A stretch of DNA of 64,000 nt from Phycomyces nitens (lineage: Eukaryota > Mucoromycota > Mucoromycetes > Mucorales > Phycomycetaceae). A program made the translations under genes and the position numbers. The notes beneath the pieces were generated by a model, which made no database searches, was not told the DNA's origin, and worked only from the letters and a program-made list of their open reading frames with translations. This document shows, in pieces, positions 14,901-25,394 of the stretch (the first letter of the stretch is position 1; every line of letters starts with the position of its first letter). The stretch spans positions 3,906,001 to 3,970,000 of the forward strand of contig JAHRBC010000002.1 of the NCBI GenBank assembly GCA_022702545.1. Reading direction: 5' to 3'.

Positions 14901-15209
14901 TCTCGATTCCTTGGACTCCAGAGCCCTCAACAGCTTGCCGTTGTCTCTGCCAGCCATCGCGTCCTCGATGCTGCCAAGAAGGCTGGTTCCCTTACCATTC
15001 TTGTCCAGCGTGGTGATTCCACCCATACCACCCATACCACTGCCGAATATGACCTTGAGATTGACGGTTTGGATGTTCTCGCCGAAAGTGTTCAAACTTT
15101 CTTGGAGCACAAGCAAGTTACTATTGACCATGAAACAAAGCCTGCTCGCGGTTGGTTCCAAAGAGTGATCTCAAAGACTGCTGATGCTTTTGATGGAATT
15201 GTCGGCTAA
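1..15209 (+). CDS. Giant modular repeat protein with C-terminal HAD-like domain (5' end outside window)
   Basis: I do not recognise a named family. The coding sequence enters the window in frame 1 and joins ten exons: 1-1009, 1069-2502, 2562-3953, 4013-5446, 5506-6897, 6956-8350, 8404-9828, 9887-11278, 11338-12747, 12805-15209. This gives 4,895 residues plus stop. All nine introns are 53-59 bp, phase 1, and sit at the same place in the unit. Each exon encodes one ~465-478-residue unit with three W-anchored helical segments (NWYSNL..., NWFTKM... and SWFSSLTDRI...), an acidic EEDEEEDE tract and a Gly/Ala-rich hydrophobic stretch that could be a membrane segment. Heptad-like spacing suggests long alpha-helices or coiled coil. 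The last exon has diverged repeats and then a haloacid-dehalogenase-like fold from about 14385. The conserved blocks look strongly codon-biased, the variable blocks less so. Start unknown; function unknown. A structural or membrane-organising role is inference only. Confidence 0.9.
14385..15150 (+). other. Degenerate HAD / 2-haloacid dehalogenase-like domain of the giant protein
   Basis: Seen in the last exon. Motif I is FAFDVVDTVVDYR, with the putative nucleophile Asp codon at 14415-14417. It aligns with the FDxxGTLxD motif of type II haloacid dehalogenases, but the usual Gly is Asp. A SWHNLVLF...LSTSSMVDLA stretch corresponds to the motif II region, FSSEMFGQSK keeps the motif III Lys context, and SASHRVLDAAKKAG followed by ILVQR matches the motif IV region. 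A YDLEIDGLDVLAE tail matches the usual end of the fold. Several catalytic positions look altered, so the domain may be a pseudoenzyme. The family assignment is from pattern recall, without a search. Confidence 0.7.
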
Positions 15210-15388
15210 ATGCCTTGAATTTGATTAGTTTAGTTCATATCTTAGCTTAGTCTATCATGAATAGTTGTTTTATTATATTGAAGTGCAATTATACGCAATA
15301 AAATTTGAATGAAACACATATATTTTGTTGATGTCTTTGGTCAATGTAGTAGAAGATTATTATTATTATATGATTTATTACAGCCTAA

Positions 15389-16784
15389 TCAGACATCCTT
15401 GTCTTTTGTTTGATTCAATTGATATACTTCGACGGTTTGGTCTATTAATCCAAGCACAAGTTCGTCTTGACCATCTGCGTTTACATCGCCCATTGTCATG
15501 GCATGAGGCCAATCTGCGGTTGTAATCTCCCCAATTTTCTAATAAATCCGTGAGTTCATCGTTTATTAGATAATGATAGTTTACCTTTCCACGGTGATAT
15601 ATAAAAACGGCATTTGTTTGGCCAGCACATATTATAATATCCGGCTCTTCTTCAAGAAGCCACGGTGGACGGAATGTGAGGATGCTGGTCAGACAAACTC
15701 CAACTTTAAACCACAAATGTGCCTATCAATATGTGTTATGAAATATAGCGTTTGATCTTATTTCTTACCTCATAATTAACCAAAATATAAACATTTCCGT
15801 CTTGGCCAGCTAACAATACTTGTTTTGAATGTATTTTTGAATCAGGACCGGCATGGATCTTTGCGGGAGGCTGATTACTTAATAATCTTTCTGTAGAAGT
15901 TGTGAGGAAATGGCCTGCACACATCTTTAGAGACTTGGTTAACAAGGTGGAATTAGACATTAATTGCATTGACCTACTGAATGGATAACTGAAGGTACGC
16001 GCAAGGTCATAATTTTTTCTCCTTCTTGTACAAAATGGACAAGTGGCCAGCCATCGCATACAAGTAGACAAGACACATCTAACCCGAATTGATCTTTTAA
16101 AGTAGTCGATAATACACATCGAATATAAGGAGACCGTCTTCCTGCGGTTTGTAAAGTAGCTAATTTTGCCGACTCCTCTGCGATGTTCAACTTCCATAAA
16201 GCATCGTGTTGCTGAAAACTGGTAAGAGTGCCGTGCATATCGCCTGCAATTATCTCATATCCCCCAACTTGATGTGGATTGTATATTAATAAATAGAAGC
16301 AAGAATACAATAGAAATGTACCTTGATCCTCATAAATCTCGATTTGCATAACTGCAACACCCAACTCGCGCTTACTGAGGATCTGCTGGCGAGAAAACAA
16401 GGTCACTACACCATCAGAGTCCCCAACAACCAAGTCAAGCGCGCCATAGCCTGTTAAATCGTGTAATTTGAGAGCTTGTATAGAATTTCCTTTGGTGTCC
16501 AAGAGGCCCTCTACAGGCTGTCATTTGGAGATTAATATCTGAATGACCGATTGTGTTTGTACCTTTGTCTGATTCAAAATGAGTACACGTCCAGCAGTAG
16601 TCCCCACCAACACATCATTCTCCTCGCTCAATTCTTCCAGAAATGGCTTTCCGACAGCTAGGCAGTTGATAGGGTCGTCAAGTTGGCTTGCCCAAAGCTT
16701 TTCGTAGCAAAGGCGCCAATGGTTAGCATCATTCAGATCCATGATGTATGTGTCTTTGGGAAAGCCTTTAGAAGCACAAGTCAC
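15389..16784 (-). CDS. FG-GAP / beta-propeller protein (ITFG2-like?)
   Basis: Six exons on the minus strand: 16784-16563, 16517-16322, 16267-15978, 15933-15769, 15722-15585, 15538-15389. They join in frame to 386 residues. Repeated blade-like strings of the type GALDLVVGDSDGVVTLF, YEIIAGDMHGTLTSF and GQDGNVYILV, and a last one DVNADGQDELVLGL, are FG-GAP/propeller signatures with Ca-loop-like Asp runs. The general pattern recalls ITFG2, a subunit of the KICSTOR complex that recruits GATOR1 to lysosomes, but this is a tentative match. A second in-frame ATG (16742) is an equally good start. The 5' end is only 47 bp from the divergent IMPACT-family gene, and the 3' end converges on the giant gene with 179 bp between stops. 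Confidence 0.7.
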
Positions 16785-16831
16785 AGTTCTTCATTTTTTT
16801 TCCCCTCTGCATTCCACCTTTCACTCAAACA

Positions 16832-17392
16832 ATGCTTCCCTCTTGTTCTGTTAGAGCCAGAGGATTCTATATTTCCAAACGCTGGTTGAGTTCTCAGAAC
16901 GATATTCCAATCTACTCTAGCAAAGAGCCTTTGGTTGATAGAAAGTCTGTTTTTGTAGCTCATGTAGCTCAAGTTCAGAATGTAGAAGAAGTCCGAGCAG
17001 TGCGTGCTAGACTACTTCAAAACAAGAAAATTGCAAAGGCCACTCACAATATTATGGCATATCGTATTACAAGTGGACAGAATATTTTGGAAAGGGGTGA
17101 TGATGATGGCGAGACTGCTGCAGGTGGTAAGAAACTATCGATTTGTTTATTATTTTACCCAAGGTTATCTTAGGCCGTCTATTACATCTATTGCAAATGG
17201 CTAATGTGGAAAACGTAATGGTGGTCGTGAGTCGCTGGTTTGGAGGTATATACTTTTGTGTATATATGTACCAGCTTTGTTTATTTATTTGACTATAAAG
17301 GCACACAACTGGGTGCAGATAGATTTAGAGATATCAATAAATGTGCTCAAGTAGCACTCAAGGCGTGTGGGCATATCAAAGGAAAGCAATAA
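16832..17392 (+). CDS. IMPACT/YigZ-family protein (UPF0029)
   Basis: Exons 16832-17126, 17174-17245 and 17301-17392 give 152 residues. The core carries the IMPACT N-domain signature: FVAHVAQVQ, then KATHNIMAYRI, then a DDDGETAAGGR turn, then VMVVVSRWFGGTQLG. In eukaryotes the full IMPACT/Yih1 protein has an N-terminal RWD domain and restrains the Gcn2 kinase. Here the RWD domain is absent, so the protein resembles the short bacterial-type YigZ form. The first ~30 residues are basic and lack acids (SVRARGFYISKRWLSS), which fits a mitochondrial presequence, but that is inference. It shares a very short divergent promoter with the FG-GAP gene. Confidence 0.88.
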
Positions 17393-17472
17393 AGAGAATA
17401 GCACACGGGCATAATATTTCCCGGGTGACGTTGAGAATCATTCAAAAGGCATAGAACTGTCGTTTTCAGTAA

Positions 17473-19122
17473 ATGGCTTTTTCTCACATGTTTGTCAATC
17501 ATCGACATGCAATGGGACGTCCTCTACAACGCCTCTTAAATTATCGTCTTCTTCATTCAACCTCGTCTCGCTTCAATGTCCAACAAGCTGCTAAGCCTGA
17601 GAGTAAGTGGTCACTCATAAACCATTGTATTGACTTGTGGTGCCTTAGGTACTCCTCCTAAAGATATGCGTCGTAGTCGCTTTTGGATGGATAAGATCAT
17701 GGAAAGAGAGAATCTGAAGCCATTAGGCCCTCCAACTGCATTTAAAAATCGTATCCTGGTAAAGAAAACTGTAAGTGATATCTCGACGCGTCTCCAGTCA
17801 ATTAATCCTAACGTTAAATTGTCTCATTAGATGTCAGATAGTTATATCGAGGAGTTCCTTCCTTTCAAGTCATCCCCGGATTTGATGGATCAATACATAT
17901 TTGTGGATGGGCGAATTCGAACAGGAAAGCTGTTGGAAGGTATAGTATAGTTATACTCAGGAAAAGTATTCAACTTGATATTTTTTAGATCTGGATTCTT
18001 TGGCAGGAGCTATTGCATACAAGCATGTGGATACTGGAGACCCGGATGCCCCTCCAACCACAATCGTAACTGCGAGTGTTGATAGATTAGATCTTATGAT
18101 GCCTGATGCCGTTGAGAACTATAAGCTCAGTGGCCATGTTTCGTACGTGGGAAATAGTTCGATGGAGAGTAAGTCGGTAGGGTTTATAATATTTTATCTA
18201 ATACAAAGAACAACAAGTCTTTATCAAGGCAGAGACTATTAGCGAGGATTATGACATGTCAGAGAATACGCCAAAGACTGTAATTAAGCCAGAGGATATT
18301 GGTATGCTTGGACCCAACACTATTTTGGCTACGCGCTTCACTATGGTTGCTCTTGACGCATATACCAATAAGCCAATCAATGTCAATCCTCTTATCACAA
18401 CCTCGCCTGCCGAAAAACGTATGTTTGAGTTTGCAAAGGCCAACAAGAGGCGTAAACAAAAGACCGCGGAAAATGCGCTCACAAGACAGCCCCCAACTCC
18501 TGATGAGCGACTGGCAATTCATGATATATTTCTTCAATATTCCCAATATTGTGATGCATCAGAAGATAGCTTTACCAGCACAACTTTACCTGATGGTCGA
18601 ATGCCTTTACCTGACAATTTGATGTGGATGTCAGATACCCGTCTACAGAGTAATTTCTTGATGCAGCCTCAGGATCGTAATATTCACAATAATATCTTTG
18701 GTGGATACTTGATGAGGAGAGCTTTTGAGCTGGCTTATGCTGAAGCTGCTTTGTTTACTAATACACCTGGCAACAACCTGTTGGCAATGGACCAAGTCAT
18801 ATTTCGAAAGCCGGTTCATGTTGGCGCTGTACTGAATCTAAAAGCAGGTGTTGTACATGCAGAGGGCTACCCACATCGAACACTTCAACTACGTGTCGTA
18901 GCCCAGGTGGTTGACATTCATAGTGGAAAACGAGAGACTACAAATGTATTCTACTTTACTATGGCATGCACTGACGATTCAGTAAAGGTCAAGAGAGTTT
19001 TACCAAGAACATATGCAGAAACAATGCTTTGGTTGGCTGGCCATCGCAGGAGGATCCAAGGTATCAAGGCACGACAGCTTTTACTAGACGAATTGTCTGA
19101 CCACTACCATGGAAAACAGTAA
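17473..19122 (+). CDS. Mitochondrial acyl-CoA thioesterase, ACOT9 type (double hotdog)
   Basis: Exons 17473-17602, 17649-17770, 17831-17939, 17989-18168 and 18218-19122 give 481 residues. It hydrolyses acyl-CoA to free acid and CoA. An Arg/His-rich N-terminus (about 1-35, with LLHSTSSRF) looks like a mitochondrial presequence. The first hotdog unit has VDGRIRTGKLLEDLDSLAGAIAYKH. The second has NIHNNIFGGYLMRRAFELA, the typical acyl-CoA hydrolase N-I-x-GG motif, and FRKPVHVGAVLNLKAGVV. Order and length fit the ACOT9/Bfit family. The start is the first ATG after the IMPACT gene. The stop is TAA at 19120-19122. Confidence 0.92.
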
Positions 19123-19644
19123 TATCAACCGTTTTAATTTACATTAAAAATCGCCAAGATTTCCTTCTAACATGCTTTTTTATTTCAATTTCTAGTTGAC
19201 GTACAACATTCTATCCATAGTCGCTAAACAGAATATGAAGCCTAGTCTGGACATACGAACAAAAAAAAAGTTGAATAATCGGCCAACAATGTTTTTTGAG
19301 ATTATTCAAACATGAATGTTTAGCGAAATATATCAGCCCTTGTTAAACTGCCATGTTCTTCCAGATATTTATTTGGTATTTTGAAGAACGATCAAAAGTG
19401 AGATTTAAGGATATCTTTATAAACAATATTTTCACATATTCTTTACAAAATATTAATTTGAATTATTTAAACATGTTTTCAATAAATAAATAAAAGTATG
19501 GTTTAAACTACTCGTAAAGTTATCTTATATAATGCATTCAGTTAATACACTAAAAGCATAGTTTATTGATTGGTAATATGCATAAAATTTTAACCATCTT
19601 TTTTGAAATATTGACTGAATCGTGACTATTCGCACAAAATTCCA
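19123..19644. other. AT-rich intergenic DNA
   Basis: No open frame or family signature could be supported. It runs from the thioesterase 3' end to the outer inverted-repeat arm. Confidence 0.6.
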
Positions 19645-20687
19645 AGCTCTGGCCTAAATTAATTCAATGTAATTTTGAAGAAAAAAAAGAGATTTCATGA
19701 ACGTTTAATAATAATCAACGTCTGTTGACAAATAAAAACCATGACTAGATGGTAAAGTAAGAGTGAGAGAATACATGTACATGATATTAATGTTTTTAAT
19801 AAAAAGTGAACCACTCTTGATTTTTAATGAGTTTTCAAAGCTGCATTGGTATTGATCTATAATTTATTTTCACTCCTTTATACTTTCACCAATTGTTATG
19901 ACAAGATGTATTATCTTTCAAGTATATTTTCCGTGCTTATTATGGTCAATATTTATACACTAGGATACGGACTTTTGGCTTAAGATACTTGTGGTAAACT
20001 AGCGTACTCATTTCACGTATATGGCCCAAATATATTTTCAAACCAGCACTAAGACTCTTTCTTCTTGCATTGTTGGCATCATATAGCTATTTTCAACTTT
20101 TATATAGCAGTGGGCTACATAAGAATACTTTCAATCATTTACTCCATAAACCTGGTCTCATTACTCCTGATTACCATAATACACAACTAAATACAACAAA
20201 GTATTATTTGAAAGCTTCTGATGTTTTTTTTTTTTTGGTATTTATAAATTGCCTTTCTCTTGATTTGTATATCTAGAAATATCTGAATTACGTTTGGAAT
20301 TGTGCCAATGTTACGATTGGCTCATTACATGGAATGGGGTTTCATAACAATAAAAGTATTTTATTTCAAAAGAGGGTATATTTCTTTGTGTATTCAAAGT
20401 AAGAACAGTGTCAGTTTTCTTTATTTCTGGTATATTACTTGTTTGTGTAGTATATTGCGCACATTTTTTATCGTAATCTTGATCATAAAAGCAAGACGGT
20501 AATGTGTATCAGTAATCTTGGCTTTCAGGTAATTGTTAAGGTAGGTCTTGTTTTAATGGCCACGATGCTTTTGCGGAATGTAAAAATAATTAAACATGGA
20601 GAAAAGAGAATAGAATAAATATAATTTTATTCAAAATATTCTAGTATGTAAAATGTGTTGAATTAATCTAAGGTAAAAGTACAACGG

Positions 20688-20719
20688 CTTTAATATATCG
20701 ATTAAGTGAGCGTAATACT
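20688..20719 (+). repeat. 32-bp direct repeat, copy 1
   Basis: Identical to 21648-21679 in the same orientation, flanking or overlapping the palindrome ends. It is longer than a usual target-site duplication. Confidence 0.85.
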
Positions 20720-20728
20720 CTTATATGC

Positions 20729-21150
20729 AAAGTTAATGCTGGTATCGGACATTTAAAATCGCTATTAAGAATGGGATTTCTTGTCTGATGAAATATTAAG
20801 GTTTCGGACAGAATTACGATGAATTAATCGAAGTCTCTGCTATTTTGGCAGTAAGGTAAAATAAATCATGGTGTACTATTACTATTTGTTTTTGATCAGT
20901 TGGATAAAATAAAACATTATATTTTGTAATATATTTAAAACAAGGGATAAAATAGACAAAAAAGAGTGGGATTTTTCGTCTTGAAAATTATTAAGGTTTC
21001 AGACGGAATTACGATGAATTAATGAACATCCCTGCTATTTTGGCAGCAAGGTCAAATAAATCATGGTATACTATTACTATTCGTTCTTAACTATTTGGAT
21101 AATACAACTAATGACATACTGAAACAGATCGAAAAAGGGGTAATAAAAAA
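20729..21150 (+). repeat. Inner palindrome, left arm
   Basis: This 422-bp arm is the near-perfect reverse complement of 21231-21651. Transcripts through it would form a long hairpin. Confidence 0.88.
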
Positions 21151-21230
21151 TGAATAAAAAAAAACTAAAAAAGGGTTCATTCTACCTATATTTGTTAATA
21201 GATGATGAGAAAATATGAGAAAGTTTTATT

Positions 21231-21651
21231 TTTTTATTACCCCTTTTTCGATCTGTTTCAGTATGTCATTAGTTGTATTATCCAAATAGTTAAGAACGAA
21301 TAGTAATAGTATACCATGATTTATTTGACCTTGCTGCCAAAATAGCAGGGATGTTCATTAATTCATCGTAATTCCGTCTGAAACCTTAATAATTTTCAAG
21401 ACGAAAAATCCCACTCTTTTTTGTCTATTTTATCCCTTGTTTTAAATATATTACAAAATATAATGTTTTATTTTATCCAACTGATCAAAAACAAATAGTA
21501 ATAGTACACCATGATTTATTTTACCTTACTGCCAAAATAGCAGAGACTTCGATTAATTCATCGTAATTCTGTCCGAAACCTTAATATTTCATCAGACAAG
21601 AAATCCCATTCTTAATAGCGATTTTAAATGTCCGATACCAGCTTTAACTTT
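21231..21651 (-). repeat. Inner palindrome, right arm
   Basis: Partner of the arm at 20729-21150 with few mismatches visible by eye, separated from it by 80 bp. Confidence 0.88.
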
Positions 21652-21679
21652 AATATATCGATTAAGTGAGCGTAATACT
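21648..21679 (+). repeat. 32-bp direct repeat, copy 2
   Basis: Second copy of the 20688-20719 repeat, offset 960 bp. Confidence 0.85.
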
Positions 21680-22317
21680 TGGACGATAGCATATATTGTC
21701 ATAACAATTAGCAAAAGTATATTCATAACGTTATATCTAATAATAATAATAAACAAGAAAATTAACAAAAGTATAAATGAGTTAAAATAAATTGTTCACC
21801 AATACCAATACAGCTTTAAAAACTCGTTAACTAATCAAGAGTGGTTCACTCTTTATTTAAAACAAAAATAACATGTACATGTATTCTCTCACTCTTATTT
21901 CAGCAACTAGTTATGGTTTATATTAGTCAATAGACGTATATTATTATTAAACGTTCATGAAATCTTTTTTTAAAAAAAATACATTGGATTAATTCAAGCT
22001 ATGAAAAGTCCCATTACCAGTTCTCTCGAACACACGATTTATCCGTCTATTTGATCATCCAGAATACAAAACTCAAGCAAGTATTAATTATTTCAACAAT
22101 TTAGAGTTCTTATGCATAGACATTTAGCCAATTGATATAAACCATGTGCCTGTATCGCTAAAGGTGGTTTTAGCGACTAAAACAAGGCATTTAAGCCGTC
22201 GCTTGTTTTTCCCTTTTAGAGCGCTCTATAATTCCACACGTCTTTTAATATACTGCGGCAAAACAACGGTTTCACGACTTGTACCGTTCTTCAAGGTTGA
22301 AATTATCTCAAAACAAC

Positions 22318-23108
22318 ATGACTGTGGATCAAGAGTTTATTGCATCATTGCCAAGATTACCCAAGCTAATTGTGTTTGATCTGGATTATACAATCTGGCC
22401 GCAATGGTAGGTTGAACAAGATGAGCAATCATCAACTGAATCTGATGCTTGATCTACTCACATTTATATAGGATCGACTACACTTATGGTAGGATCGTTG
22501 ACACGTAATTAAAAATATCATCATGCCAACAACATATCTCTAGGGCCTCCTTATACATACATTGAAGAGAGAAATTCTCTTGTAAACAGGTACACTTCAA
22601 GTAAATCGATATTTATAAATACAATTTAATCGTGAATGCCACCTTTTTATAGTTATAAAGAAGAACTTGAACTGTATCCGGATTTCACTGCAATCATAGC
22701 ACTTATTCAATCTTTTCCTGACACCAAAATAGCTGTTGCCTCGCGAACAGCCACGCCAGATTGGTACGAGAGTTCATAGATAATTTATTAAGCTGGGCCA
22801 TGGATTTATTTTTCTTCCTTAGGGCCAAGATAGCCCTCGAGACATTGGTTGTTCCAGAGCTGGATAATATACCGTTATACAACGTCTTTTCTTTTATCGA
22901 GATGTTTCCGGCCAGAAAACTTGAGCATTTTGCAGCGATTAGTGAAGCCTCTGGAATTGACTGTAAAGATATGCTATTCTTTGATGATGAGTCACGTAAC
23001 AAAGAAGTAACTCGTCTCGGTGTGCATTTCGTTTTACTAAGCCAGCGCAACGGTATCACCTGGGCTCTCTTTAAAAAAGGCTTGGAAGAGTTTGCTAGGA
23101 AGGCATAG
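22318..23108 (+). CDS. MDP1: Magnesium-dependent phosphatase 1 (HAD superfamily)
   Basis: Exons 22318-22406, 22472-22488, 22544-22589, 22653-22763 and 22823-23108 give 182 residues, the usual MDP-1 length. Exon 2 has only 17 nt. HAD motif I is VFDLDYTIWP near residue 20, where the first Asp is the predicted nucleophile and the second the acid/base. VASRT is motif II and FFDDESRN is motif IV. The early LPKLIVFDLDYT followed by W is diagnostic of MDP-1 rather than other HAD enzymes. In mammals the enzyme acts on phosphotyrosine and glycated-protein phosphates; the fungal substrate is unknown. It stands alone between transposon-rich stretches. Confidence 0.93.
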
Positions 23109-23444
23109 ATTGATTACTTGATATATTTATAACAACGTTTTGTTCTTTTGGAACAATAGACTGAGTATATCAATAGAGAAGTGAATATTCAGTTGGTAAA
23201 TAGACGAATGTATTCAATAAAGTGAACTTTATTTTACAGAGTCGGATCAAATATATTGGTCATTTAATGTTCGTTATGCAAGCAAACTAAATGCAATTGT
23301 TTCAAAACTGCGTTAAGATGTATATAAAGATTATGCGTAAACGATATATATGTGTGTATAAGCAGTATCCCAAGTTGCAAAGATAATTCTGACAAGAGCC
23401 TTATATAATTTTGATATGGAATATGCTTATAGTTATGGACCTTT
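23109..23444. other. AT-rich intergenic DNA
   Basis: 3' flank of the phosphatase gene, with AATAAA-like signals (for example around 23216). Nothing else seen. Confidence 0.5.
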
Positions 23445-24090
23445 AGTTTCTATAAGAGATTCTCCATATTTAAGCAGAAAGTTCTGAAAATATCTACCGA
23501 TATTCCATTCCATCCTTCTAATAAAACTTCTTTTAGTCCACTCACACTGCTTGGTTTAGAGGGTCTTGCATTGAGACGGCCATCAAGCAAACCACATATG
23601 TTCTCAATTAGGCTGAGATTGGGCCTGTTTGGAGGCTACTTTATCATATTGAGTCCAAGTTCTTTCTTGAATTTATCTGCAATAGCTGTCTTGTGTAGCC
23701 TGGAATTGTCTTGCTAAAAAATATAGCCACTTTATTGATGGGAAGACTCTCATAGAAAATGCCAAAGTGAGTCTTTAGTATCTGCTTTATTGAATGCCTC
23801 ATGTCGTCCAGAGTTTGAGGTTGATTTTTCTGTATCTCGCAAAGTATATGGCACCTATTTCTGGGGACAAGGATTGATGGTCTACAAGAGGATGAACCGT
23901 TTTTAATGGATCTCGTTTTCTTGAACTTTTTCAGAATTCGAGCAACTTTTGTTCTTTGTACATTTATTTCCATTAAATTGACTGATGCATTTTTCTACTA
24001 CATAAAGCCCAATTAGTATGGCTTTGTCACCATCTAGGAGCCTCTTATAGCTGTCATGAGAGTTATAATTTTGTATGTTCTGCAGTATAT
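23445..24090 (-). pseudogene. Decayed Tc1/mariner transposase
   Basis: Reading the minus strand, an N-terminal helix-turn-helix-like stretch (RILKKFKKTRSIKN, then RNRCHILCEIQKN) is followed, in shifted frames, by QDNSRLHKTAI and then PPNRPNLSLIENICG. These recall the second-Asp region and the third-acid region (WPxxSPDLNPIEN) of Tc1/mariner DDE transposases. Frames change and stops interrupt. The middle of the catalytic domain, including the first Asp, is missing, so the copy is internally deleted and dead. I found no clear terminal inverted repeats around it. Confidence 0.7.
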
Positions 24091-25394
24091 TAGAGATGTT
24101 TATTGAATTTAAAGATTGTGATGAATATAAAAGCAATGGTTTATGAGAATATGAACATGACTACGTTTGACCAATATTTTTGGGCGGGCCCTATAGCAAC
24201 CGAAAATTGGGATTATTTGTAGATATAATAAAACGGATCACTATTATTTAGGCTCGAATATTTGGGGTGTGTTTACGGCTTGTGGTTTTATTTGCCAACA
24301 GTCCAAGTCTATACTTTGAAAAAGAATACTTTTATACTATCAAGATGATATTGTCTTGGTTCATGGCTCCAACTTTATTATAAAAAAGAGACTTGTACAC
24401 TCTTCCAGCACTCTTGTTGGAGAGAATGTGTGTTGGTTCTTTTAATATCATATTGAAATATTCCCCTAAATTATGACAGATAGAAATCTATCCCAAGATT
24501 TTATTGGCTTAATACCCATAAGAAAGTATTCCCAACTTTAACCACATTTAACAAACTACCATGTATCTCGAGTATTCGGACTACTCGTCAGTTTATTCCA
24601 AACAGGATGATTATTGTCTAGCAAGTATACAAACACTGTATATTATTACCGTCTAAATCTATTTGCTATCTTTAAAATGGCTATTCAAGCAACAATGTTC
24701 CTATTGTTTTTACCTTTATTCTCCTAGACGAAACTTTATCTATGCGCGCTCGTATTTAAGCTTGGCTTTCTGGATCATAAAACCTATATGCCTTTTTTTT
24801 GTTTAATTCGGGGATACATTGCTTTTGTTTGTACCGCAAGTTGTAGTCTTTTCTGACAAGGATACTATGATTAACCTGGCCAGTATTTCGATGACTGAAA
24901 TATATCATAAATGAGGACAGATTATAGTGCTTGGAGATTTTAATTTCAACGCGTTGCTTACCTTGATTTGGGAATATGTTTGTAAAGAATAGCTGGTAAT
25001 CGAAACAGTGAGTGTATTACACAAATGGCTCACCACACCTTTTTTTATTTGCACATGTCCTTAGCCCCAATATCAAATGGGACTTTATAAGGTGGTTTGA
25101 TAAAGATCTATAAGAGTAAAGGGTTGGTTAAAGTGGCATTCTTGTAGTCAAGTTGGCCATTAATGGGCAAGAGGACGATCTTGTCCAAAAGACTCAAAGA
25201 TGGGTCTGCATGTCAGCCAAGGACGGGATGATAGCCAAGATTTTATTATGTATAATTCCGGCCATGGACATAACCTCCAAATGTTTGTATTTCAGTATCG
25301 ACTTGTCCTCTCATCTATTAAAAAGGGTTTGCAAGACGGTTATGTATCTCTTGTACTGAATTATTCCTCCTTTTTTTAATTTTTTGATCGACTC
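24091..25394. other. Gene-poor AT-rich DNA
   Basis: No supported gene. A stretch near 24920-24950 reads IIVLGDFNFN, which is reminiscent of a LINE endonuclease motif, but stops surround it. Confidence 0.5.

Larger units (their letters stand above)
19645..22000. mobile_element. Nested inverted-repeat (foldback-like) element without coding capacity
   Basis: Outer arms 19645-19886 and 21768-22000 are imperfect inverted copies of about 235 bp. Inside lies a much better-preserved palindrome, with arms 20729-21150 and 21231-21651 and an 80-bp loop. Each inner arm itself holds two diverged copies of a ~95-bp block (a shared core reads GAATTACGATGAATTAAT). A 32-bp direct repeat (20688-20719 and 21648-21679) lies at the palindrome's borders. 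No open frame of note. The structure suggests a non-autonomous DNA element, possibly one inserted into another. I could not identify a target-site duplication for the outer arms. Confidence 0.75.

Noticed and set aside
22146..22379. 77-codon frame upstream of the MDP1-like gene
   Set aside because: It overlaps the real first exon in another frame and has no family features.
24900..25140. Possible LINE endonuclease fragment (IIVLGDFNFN)
   Set aside because: One short motif in a frame broken by stops, with no reverse transcriptase nearby.
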